In this document: positions 57,710 to 64,000 of the stretch, piece by piece
Numbering within the stretch: position 1 is the stretch's first letter
How the letters are laid out: each line of letters starts with the position of its first letter
NCBI RefSeq assembly: GCF_028745515.1
Contig: NZ_JAQZSG010000030.1
Span: forward strand, 1-64,000
Source of the DNA: Paenibacillus thermotolerans
GTDB lineage: Bacteria > Bacillota > Bacilli > Paenibacillales > YIM-B00363
Length of the DNA: 64,000 nucleotides
Direction of reading: 5' to 3'
Program-made: the position numbers and the translations under genes
Notes under the pieces: model-generated
Told to the model about the DNA's origin: nothing
What the model saw: only the letters and a program-made list of their open reading frames with translations
The model's database searches: none

Positions 57710-58390
57710 TCAGCCAAGTGCCTCAGCTTGCACGGGGACTTCCATCGTTCGTTGATAAGCCGAGTAAGACAGCGCCGCGAAGATTGGAAAAATCAAGGAA
57801 AACAGCAGGCTTACCGACTCATCGAAATAAACGGAATCGACCCAGCCGCTTTCCGGCGCTACGATAGCCCCCACGACTCCCGCAAGTATGAAAATTAGCA
57901 GCCATGCCGCCGCTAAAATAAGGAAGAGAATAAGCCCGGACCAAAAAATCGGCCAAAACAGCTTCTTCGTTCGAACCAAATAACTGCTGTAGCTGATCAC
58001 GTCCGCCGGCATTTTTCTTGTCGGAAACATAATGAGCGGATTGACGAGCGAAAACCTGACCAGCAAAAACAGCCCCGGAACGATAAAAAGAACGAGTCCG
58101 ATCAAAATGGCTAAATTGCATGCGAAGTTAATGAAAAACAGCCGCGGCCACTTCCGAAGCCCGGTAAGAACCGACGATCCGACGTGGTCTTTGTTGGCAA
58201 AATAATGTAGTACGGCTCCCGTGATCGCAATATCAGCAAATCCCGTCAGCAGGTTCGTCATCACCGTAGAAGCCCCCAATGCCAAGCACACGAAAGCCGC
58301 CGGCAGGTGGATCATGCATACGATCAACAAAACGGCCGCAAAATGCATTCGATAAAGCCGCCAGGTTTGCCCCAGCAAATCCGCCATCAT
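57710..58390 (-). CDS. Hypothetical multi-pass membrane protein
   Basis: A 226-residue protein with about five or six hydrophobic helices and no catalytic motif I recognise. The topology (long helices broken by short charged loops, for example LRKWPRLFFINF and FPTRKMPADVIS) resembles the membrane domain found in DUF975/GlpF-unrelated families, but I cannot name one. ATG 58390 lies 7 nt after AGGAG; GTG 58393 and ATG 58387 are alternatives. It is 57 nt before radA and could be cotranscribed. Bacillus has clpC at this place. Confidence 0.7.
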   Translation of the reverse strand: MMADLLGQTWRLYRMHFAAVLLIVCMIHLPAAFVCLALGASTVMTNLLTGFADIAITGAVLHYFANKDHVGSSVLTGLRKWPRLFFINFACNLAILIGLVLFIVPGLFLLVRFSLVNPLIMFPTRKMPADVISYSSYLVRTKKLFWPIFWSGLILFLILAAAWLLIFILAGVVGAIVAPESGWVDSVYFDESVSLLFSLIFPIFAALSYSAYQRTMEVPVQAEALG

Positions 58391-58482
58391 CACTTCACTC
58401 CTTCACTAGTTCGCAATATTCTCCATGAAATGACAAATTCCTGCACCGATTGACAGCGGCATGCCGTTCGGCTGCAATAAAA

Positions 58483-58518
58483 GCCTTAACTTCTCATGCG
58501 CTGATGAGAAGTTAAGGC
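58483..58518 (-). terminator. Terminator after the S-layer-anchored protein gene
   Basis: A 15-bp perfect stem (GCCTTAACTTCTCAT, 58483-58497, with 58504-58518) with a 6-nt loop is followed on the minus strand by TTTTATT. It starts 12 nt after the stop codon at 58530. Confidence 0.92.
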
Positions 58519-58529
58519 GAGTACAGCAC

Positions 58530-61500
58530 TTACTTATTTATGAAATTCAACGTTTGCAGCATTCGATACAGCATTACGGCGCTCTGTGCTCTGTCGGCCG
58601 GCGCATCCGGATGGAAGTTGCCGTCGTCCATCCCCATCACGATGCCTTCGGCGGTTACCAGGTTAACGGCCGTTTTCGCCCAATCTTTCACCTGTCCGGC
58701 ATCTTGGAACACCGCTTGCTCATCTCCGCTTTCGGCAGCGTATCCGGCTGCCTTCAATGCGTTCGCAATCATTACGGCCATCTCCGCCCTTGTTACAAGC
58801 TCATTCGGTTTAAACAAGCCGTCCGAATAGCCTTTTACAAGACCGTTCTTTACCGCAGCTCCGACCGCACCCGCATACCAAGCGTTCGGGTCGACATCGC
58901 CGAATGCGGCTGCGGACGCTTTATCCGGAGCCATACCGAGCGAACGGGTCAGCAGGGCCGCAAATTGCGCTCTTGTAATGCTCTCCCCCGCCCGGAACGA
59001 ACCGTCATCATAGCCGGTAACGACCCATTTATTTGCGAGCGTTTCGATTTCATGCTTCGCATAGTGGCTGTCCGGCAGGTCATTGAATTCGACGTTGTTT
59101 TTCATGATCGAATAATAAGAGAAGCCTTGACGGTACAGCGTTGCCGAAATCGTGCCGTCCTCGGACGCGAACACGGTCGGCACCGGGAAGAACGTATTCG
59201 TTTGCGGATCGTATGCAACGCCTGCGAGATTATTGAACGAAACATTGCCGCTTTCGCTAGCCCACTCCAGCGTACGTCCTACGAAGCTTGTGAATTCCGA
59301 GATCGGTATCGACGCGCCGTCCTTGGACGTTACTGCTATCGAGAAATCGACCGGCGTCAGGACGCTTACCGCGCCGATATCCGCCATAAACTGTTCGATC
59401 CGCTCGGCAGTACCCTCATCCGCTTTAGCAATGGTTACCGTGATTTGCGCATCCTCGCCGGCCAATCCCAGCTTCTGCAACGCCTCCGCTACGATGCGCG
59501 ACGGAATCGTCAACGCGCCTGCGGAAGTTTCAACCTTCAGCATGGCAGATCCATCGATAGCCGTCATGCGGGCAAAGGCAGTTGCTGCCAGCTTCAGCCT
59601 CACAACGTCCGCCGGCTGGTCGATGCTCAGCACTACGGTCCCGGTCTGCCCGCCTGAGGACATTTGCGCAAGCAGCGCCTCCTCGTTTACCGTCGCCGAC
59701 ACGATCGTTTCGCCGGATTCGCCGGTTGTCGGATCCGTTACGACAATCACTTCCTCAGAGATCGTTCCGCTATGGCCACCTTCATCGGCATCCGTCCCAC
59801 CGGGTGAAGGCTCTGTAGGACCGGACGGCGTTGGGTCAGGCGTTGAGTCAGGCGTTGAGTCAGGCGTCGGGTCCGCCGTTGGATTCGTATCGGAAGTGTC
59901 CGTCGAAGCTATGGCCAAATTGTAAGGATCGCTGACATTGCCCGAAGCATCTCTTGCCGTAACCGTTAAAATGATTCCCGCCGGCTGCGAAGGGATGACT
60001 ACCGAGAAACGGCCGTTCCCATCGGCAGTGCCGGTTCCGATGATTGCCGGACCCATGGCGATCTGGCCATTGAAGACCGTAACAAACGCACCCGGCTCCG
60101 TTATGCCGCGAACTGTCGTGTCGCCCGCATAGACGGCTTCAACAACCGTGATTACCGGTGGCGTCGTATCCGCATCTTGCCCCAAATCCAGCAGCTCGGC
60201 TTTGACGGCATGCATGCTTTCCGCATATTCGTTATAGCTTATTACGGCTATACGTGTTGCTTGCGCCGGGACGTCCACATCCGTCAGACCGAACGAATAT
60301 GTCCCGTAGCTGAGCTGAGAGATCGTGCCGATCGCGTCGCCGATTTTTTGATCGTTCGCGTCGACGAAATAAACATTGTAGCCTTTAATATACGACTGAT
60401 CGGCCGCACCGTTAAACGTCAGCGTTCCGCTTATTTTTCCGGCCGATTGGTTCGTATCCTGAAACGCCGGGTTTTGGGCTCTCGCCCGCGGGATTTTGAT
60501 TTCATCGATATTGTCGTAACGGAAAATTCCTTGCTTCTGTTTGCTGTACAAATATACTTTGCCGTCGGCGGCGAACTCCGCCAAATTCGCCTCGAAAGGC
60601 AATCGGAACTGCACAACCGCACTCTCGCTGCCGTCCGGATTTGTTACATTTTTATATACGTTTTTCTGGGTGATGACATATTCCCCTTGAGCGGCCAAAA
60701 CCTCGGCATTTCTATCATTTGTTTCATTGAAGTACTGAACTCTTGCCGTTACGGCCGGTGCGTCAGGGGTGCCTGCTATTTCATATTTTTGGTTTGCGTA
60801 ATACAAATTGTTTCCGTCTTTCACAAAATCAAAGTCCGGATACTGAATGTCTTGAATGAGCGCAGGACTCGTTTCACTCGCAGGGTGATTCATATATGCG
60901 CCTGTAGCCGCATCCCGAGATAAGAAGTAAAGATCGCTGCCGGAATTCCCCTTTTCCCCTACCAAAAGCATATCCGATCCGAACTTTACGGCTGCCGAGT
61001 AAAAGGTTTGAGTGCTAGCCAAATTGCTATACGCTGCCCTTCCAAAAGTCCCGTCGGGCTTCGTCTCATACAGATAAGACCATTGATCCGGATCGGTATA
61101 CACCAAATGATTGTCCCCGATGACCGCAATGTTGCCCGGATTAACGGCGGTACGGATTGTTTCGAACCCGTTATGTAAGGCCGCCTGGTACGCTGCGTCC
61201 GTTACGGAGACGCTGTTCGCCCCTCTTAACGACACGTAAGCTTTGCCGTTGTAAATTTCTATCTCATTCGGCCTGGAGCCGATAATCAGCTCCCCGCTCA
61301 CCGTGTGGCTCGCGCCGTCAATATAGAGAAGCCGGTTGCTCTCTTTCCGCGTTGCAAGCAGCGTGTCGTCCGCATCGCTAAACTCCATATCGGTCACGGT
61401 GTCGGTTATGACGATCCGATTGTCGTCCAGCGTATACGTGTCGGTCGCCGGCGAAGCGATGACCGGCTGCAGCTTCTCGATCGTCCCCGCGTCATCGTTG

Positions 61501-62423
61501 TAACCGTAAACGGTCCCTGCGGCATCCATAAACACATAAGAAGCTTCAAAAGGCAGCTCCCCGACCTTTACCAACGTATCCCGGTCAAAAATGTACGTTT
61601 TTGAATCGTAAATTTCTTTTGCAAACATATAGCTGCCGCGAACGTATACAATTTCCCCATAGTCGTTCGTTTGTACCACATCGCCGTAAATGGTGGTCAA
61701 ATCCGCCTTGTCCAGCTTCCTTCCTGCGAAAAACACATTATTCTCGTCTACGAGAATGACCCGTTTGGCAGATGGGAACCCCTCATATCCGATGTAAGAG
61801 GTAAGGCTCTTCTTTACAGCCCCGTCATAATAAGCCGCTTTTGACGAGGGACTGAGCCCCGACTCGCCCACATATAAGTAGTGTGTCGAAGGATCCACAG
61901 CAATGTCCGGCATGTAGTATGAATCCGTGCCGTTTAACAAGGATTCGGCCTTAGTCGTTACATCCACCTTGTTAATGTAATCGCTGTTGCTTTTGACGAC
62001 ATAGTACAGCGTATTTCCGTCCAGTGCGGTGCGATACGGACTTTTCTGCGTCATAATGGTTTCCACCGTATTTCCGTATACGGCATCCACTACACTGATC
62101 CGCTTGTCGCCGGACAAAGGAATGTACAGCTTGCCGTCCGCGAGCTCGATATCACTCGGGGCCGGGCCGATATCCTTCGAAACGTCAATATGCATGTCAT
62201 CCATCGAGATGATATGCAGCTTGCCGAGATCGGTAACAACGTAAAGCTTGCCGGCCGCCTCATCCGCCGCCCATCCGGTCACGTTCCCTGCAATTGTCAA
62301 GGAACCCGTCGACTGCGCATATGCCGTTCCTGCCGATGCCGGCCAAAACCCCGGTAAAAATGCAGAGCACGTTAGTGCAGCGCTTACGATTACGCTAAGC
62401 GCCTTCTTCAACCTGGTCTTCAT
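58530..62423 (-). CDS. S-layer-anchored beta-propeller surface protein
   Basis: A 1297-residue exported protein. Residues 1-38 are a signal peptide ending near GTAYAQS. Residues 40-640 hold repeated blades of an NHL/YVTN-like beta-propeller (for example GNVTGWAADEAAGKLYVVTD, DIAVDPSTHYLYVGESG). About 755-845 is a bacterial Ig-like domain starting DTTPPVITVVEAV. A Pro/Thr/Asp linker (DPTPDSTPDSTPDPTP) leads to a beta-rich domain and three SLH domains in the last 190 residues, with TRAQ, TRAE and DRAQ motifs. SLH domains bind pyruvylated cell-wall polymer. A c-di-GMP riboswitch precedes it. No enzyme motif is seen; adhesion or a structural role is likely. Confidence 0.88.
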   Translation of the reverse strand: MKTRLKKALSVIVSAALTCSAFLPGFWPASAGTAYAQSTGSLTIAGNVTGWAADEAAGKLYVVTDLGKLHIISMDDMHIDVSKDIGPAPSDIELADGKLYIPLSGDKRISVVDAVYGNTVETIMTQKSPYRTALDGNTLYYVVKSNSDYINKVDVTTKAESLLNGTDSYYMPDIAVDPSTHYLYVGESGLSPSSKAAYYDGAVKKSLTSYIGYEGFPSAKRVILVDENNVFFAGRKLDKADLTTIYGDVVQTNDYGEIVYVRGSYMFAKEIYDSKTYIFDRDTLVKVGELPFEASYVFMDAAGTVYGYNDDAGTIEKLQPVIASPATDTYTLDDNRIVITDTVTDMEFSDADDTLLATRKESNRLLYIDGASHTVSGELIIGSRPNEIEIYNGKAYVSLRGANSVSVTDAAYQAALHNGFETIRTAVNPGNIAVIGDNHLVYTDPDQWSYLYETKPDGTFGRAAYSNLASTQTFYSAAVKFGSDMLLVGEKGNSGSDLYFLSRDAATGAYMNHPASETSPALIQDIQYPDFDFVKDGNNLYYANQKYEIAGTPDAPAVTARVQYFNETNDRNAEVLAAQGEYVITQKNVYKNVTNPDGSESAVVQFRLPFEANLAEFAADGKVYLYSKQKQGIFRYDNIDEIKIPRARAQNPAFQDTNQSAGKISGTLTFNGAADQSYIKGYNVYFVDANDQKIGDAIGTISQLSYGTYSFGLTDVDVPAQATRIAVISYNEYAESMHAVKAELLDLGQDADTTPPVITVVEAVYAGDTTVRGITEPGAFVTVFNGQIAMGPAIIGTGTADGNGRFSVVIPSQPAGIILTVTARDASGNVSDPYNLAIASTDTSDTNPTADPTPDSTPDSTPDPTPSGPTEPSPGGTDADEGGHSGTISEEVIVVTDPTTGESGETIVSATVNEEALLAQMSSGGQTGTVVLSIDQPADVVRLKLAATAFARMTAIDGSAMLKVETSAGALTIPSRIVAEALQKLGLAGEDAQITVTIAKADEGTAERIEQFMADIGAVSVLTPVDFSIAVTSKDGASIPISEFTSFVGRTLEWASESGNVSFNNLAGVAYDPQTNTFFPVPTVFASEDGTISATLYRQGFSYYSIMKNNVEFNDLPDSHYAKHEIETLANKWVVTGYDDGSFRAGESITRAQFAALLTRSLGMAPDKASAAAFGDVDPNAWYAGAVGAAVKNGLVKGYSDGLFKPNELVTRAEMAVMIANALKAAGYAAESGDEQAVFQDAGQVKDWAKTAVNLVTAEGIVMGMDDGNFHPDAPADRAQSAVMLYRMLQTLNFINK

Positions 62424-62433
62424 GTTCTACCTC

Positions 62434-62482
62434 CAATAAAAATAGTCTTCTCGCGCAAAGCCGAAGCCGGGCGCAAGAAGAC
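62434..62482 (-). terminator. Riboswitch-linked terminator before the surface protein gene
   Basis: GTCTTCT/AGAAGAC (62445-62451 with 62476-62482), with inner GCGC pairs and a GGCTTCGGCT apex, is followed on the minus strand by TATTTTTATT (62434-62443). The Shine-Dalgarno GGAGGTAG follows at once. Confidence 0.88.
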
Positions 62483-62498
62483 ATAGCTGTACCTTCAA

Positions 62499-62595
62499 GG
62501 GCAACCTGGCAATCATTGTCTCTGCATACTGTGCAGGGACGGCAGACCCACGGCTTTGCGTCATCGCCTTTCGGACGATTTTGCCTTTGTTCCTA
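62499..62595 (-). ncRNA. Cyclic-di-GMP class I (GEMM-I) riboswitch
   Basis: The minus strand shows the hallmark sequence: GGCAAAATCGTCCGAAAGGC with a GAAA tetraloop, GATGACGCAAAGCC as its receptor strand, GGGTCT, and GCCAGGTTGCC at the 3' side. These are the conserved positions of c-di-GMP-I aptamers. A strong terminator lies between it and the gene, so c-di-GMP should control premature termination. Whether binding turns the gene on or off cannot be read by eye. Confidence 0.85.
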
Positions 62596-62627
62596 TGAAA
62601 CTATGAAATGTTTACCACTCATGGAAA

Positions 62628-62656
62628 AGTATAATGTAGAACTTTGTCTAATACAA
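62628..62656 (-). promoter_or_regulatory. Candidate promoter of the riboswitch transcript
   Basis: On the minus strand there is a -35 TTGTAT (62651-62656), a 17-nt spacer and a -10 TATACT (62628-62633), about 30 nt ahead of the aptamer. The remaining gene-free sequence to 62786 holds no feature I recognise. Confidence 0.5.
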
Positions 62657-62786
62657 TCGAAATTTAGGATACCAGCCCTATGTATTTGAACTTAGTCGTC
62701 CCGCCTGTGAAAAATCTTATATCTGCCGCAGGCTTTATCTGATAAGATACTTCTGTCAGTCACACCGAGGAAGGCAGAGGATCTCC

Positions 62787-64000
62787 TTGACCGCTAAAAA
62801 TTTGTGGTCGAAATTCGGGCTTGTGATGAGCCCCGATTCATGGCATAACTTCCGCTACGACTTCATAGCCGCCGTGCTGTTCAGCGTGTTCAACGTCGTA
62901 TTCAATCAGTTCTATCTCCCCTTCGCCATTCGCGACGGGGCTTCCAATTTCCAAATCGGCTTGCTGGCGGCGGCTCCCGCCATCGGGCTGCTGTTCTCGC
63001 CGCTATGGGCGAGCTGGATTGAGCGGACGGACAGCCCGAAGCCGTTCGTCGTCTGGCCGAATGCCGCAGCCCGGCTGCTGATTATTTTGCCCGCGTTCTT
63101 CGGGGCGCCTTGGGTGTATGTAGCCGTAGCGCTTGTTTTTCATATGCTTATGGGCATCCAGGCGCCCGCCTACGCGCCGTTGATGACCCGGATTTATCCG
63201 CCCCGGCTGCGCGGCCGTCTGATGGGCTACGTTCGGGTCGCCATGGGCTTGCTGATGATTCCGCTCGCTTACGCGGTCGGCTACTGGGCCGATGCTTCAG
63301 GCCCTTCAGGTCCGCTTTTGCTCGCTTCCGCCATCGGCGTACTGTCCGTACTGACGTTGCTCCCGCTGCGGGACATCGCTCCTGCAACGGCCCCAAAACA
63401 GCCTGCCCCCGCCAAACGCGGCCGTCTGAAGGAGCAATGGTCGCTGGTTAGAAACAATCGGCCGCTCGCGGTCTTTTTGATAGCTACGACGTTCTCCGGG
63501 TTTGGAAACATTTTGGCCGGGCCGCTGTATCAAATCATTCAAGTCGATCGGCTGGAGCTGACGAATGCGGAGATCGGCTTTACCCGCGTAGCCTATTTTG
63601 CTTGCCTGCTCATATCGTTCTTCGTCGTCGGGTGGGCGATCGACCGCTATTCTCCCGAGCGAACGCTGACCTACGGAATCGCCGCGTTTGCCGTTCCTCC
63701 GATGCTGTACGGCTTCTTCGGCAATTATGCTTCGGTGATCGTAGCGAGCGGCATACAAGGCATCGGCGACGCTATATGGGACATCGGCATACTGTCCTAT
63801 GTGATTCGCCTCGCGCCGGGCCGCGAGGCCGCCGTGTTCGGACTGCATCTGATGCTGTTCGGCATCCGCGGGACGATCGGGCCGTTGCTAAGCACCGGCT
63901 TGGCCGACAATGTGCCGCTTTCCGTCCTGCTGCTCGGCGCATCGGCTTGCGGCTGGATCGGCACGCTGATCTTTATCGTTGGAAGCCGCCATAAAGCGAA
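62787..64000 (+). CDS. MFS transporter, cut by the right edge
   Basis: A frame open from TTG 62787 to the end of the window, more than 404 residues with no stop codon. I translated it directly. It has about eleven or twelve hydrophobic helices in two halves with a polar central loop (ATAPKQPAPAKRGRLKEQW), and an MFS-like cytoplasmic loop after helix 2 (ASWIERTDSPKPF) and in the second half (WAIDRYSPERTL). TTG 62787 follows AGAGG at 6 nt; ATG 62826 is the alternative. The substrate cannot be told. It is divergent from the surface protein gene. Confidence 0.8.
   Translation, partial: MTAKNLWSKFGLVMSPDSWHNFRYDFIAAVLFSVFNVVFNQFYLPFAIRDGASNFQIGLLAAAPAIGLLFSPLWASWIERTDSPKPFVVWPNAAARLLIILPAFFGAPWVYVAVALVFHMLMGIQAPAYAPLMTRIYPPRLRGRLMGYVRVAMGLLMIPLAYAVGYWADASGPSGPLLLASAIGVLSVLTLLPLRDIAPATAPKQPAPAKRGRLKEQWSLVRNNRPLAVFLIATTFSGFGNILAGPLYQIIQVDRLELTNAEIGFTRVAYFACLLISFFVVGWAIDRYSPERTLTYGIAAFAVPPMLYGFFGNYASVIVASGIQGIGDAIWDIGILSYVIRLAPGREAAVFGLHLMLFGIRGTIGPLLSTGLADNVPLSVLLLGASACGWIGTLIFIVGSRHKA

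Overview
The window looks like a Bacillota chromosome of the Paenibacillaceae type (Paenibacillus, Cohnella or a close relative). The evidence is the gene content (KbaA, GerD, CwlD, PdaB, SpoIIM-type protein, SigH, DisA), consistently strong Shine-Dalgarno sites, frequent GTG and TTG starts, moderately high GC, and gene order. Read on the minus strand, the order matches the Bacillus subtilis region radA-disA-yacL-ispD-ispF-gltX-cysE-cysS-mrnC-rlmB-rae1-sigH-rpmG-secE-nusG-rplKAJL-ybxB-rpoBC-rplGB-rpsLG-fusA-tuf-S10/spc/alpha operons-truA-rplM-rpsI-cwlD-salA-gerD-kbaA-pdaB-rrn. Nearly everything is on the minus strand. Only pdaB, gerD and a transporter cut by the right edge are on the plus strand. 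Layout from left to right. 1-276: promoters and boxA of an rRNA operon that runs leftward out of the window. 277-5800: a small unknown gene and sporulation, germination and cortex genes (SpoIIM family, PdaB, KbaA, GerD, SalA/Mrp, CwlD). 5861-7770: a sulfate-assimilation pair (sat, cysH) behind a strong promoter, apparently inserted between cwlD and rpsI. 8264-25241: rplM-rpsI, truA, then the alpha, spc and S10 ribosomal operons with rpoA, infA, adk and secY. 25436-26014: an unknown membrane-anchored protein. 26204-30861: tuf, fusA, rpsG, rpsL and an L7Ae-family protein. 31013-43869: rpoC, rpoB, a methyltransferase, rplL/rplJ with an L10 leader, rplA/rplK, nusG, secE, rpmG and sigH. 43983-52524: rae1, rlmB, mrnC, cysS and cysE behind a cysteine T-box, gltX, an ispD-ispF fusion and yacL. 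52646-53490: a 113-nt-period tandem repeat array. 53842-57652: pssA, disA and radA. 57710-62423: an unknown membrane protein and a 1297-residue S-layer-anchored beta-propeller protein controlled by a cyclic-di-GMP class I riboswitch. 62787-64000: a partial MFS transporter. The genes form one growth and sporulation-entry block: transcription (RpoA/B/C, NusG, SigH), translation (ribosomal proteins, IF-1, EF-Tu, EF-G, GltX, CysS), secretion (SecY, SecE), cysteine supply (Sat, CysH, CysE, CysS), isoprenoid synthesis (IspDF), and the spore and DNA-integrity programme (DisA, RadA, KbaA, GerD, CwlD). The points most worth a second look are: (1) a methionine aminopeptidase gene between adk and infA that has lost about 60 percent of its length through what looks like four separate in-frame deletions, while its reading frame and operon position remain intact; (2) the 113-nt array and a related isolated palindrome 26 kb away; (3) the c-di-GMP riboswitch in front of the giant surface protein; (4) an IspD-IspF fusion; (5) a terminator whose stem also holds the cwlD ribosome-binding site. 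ECF-transporter genes usually found between rplQ and truA are absent.
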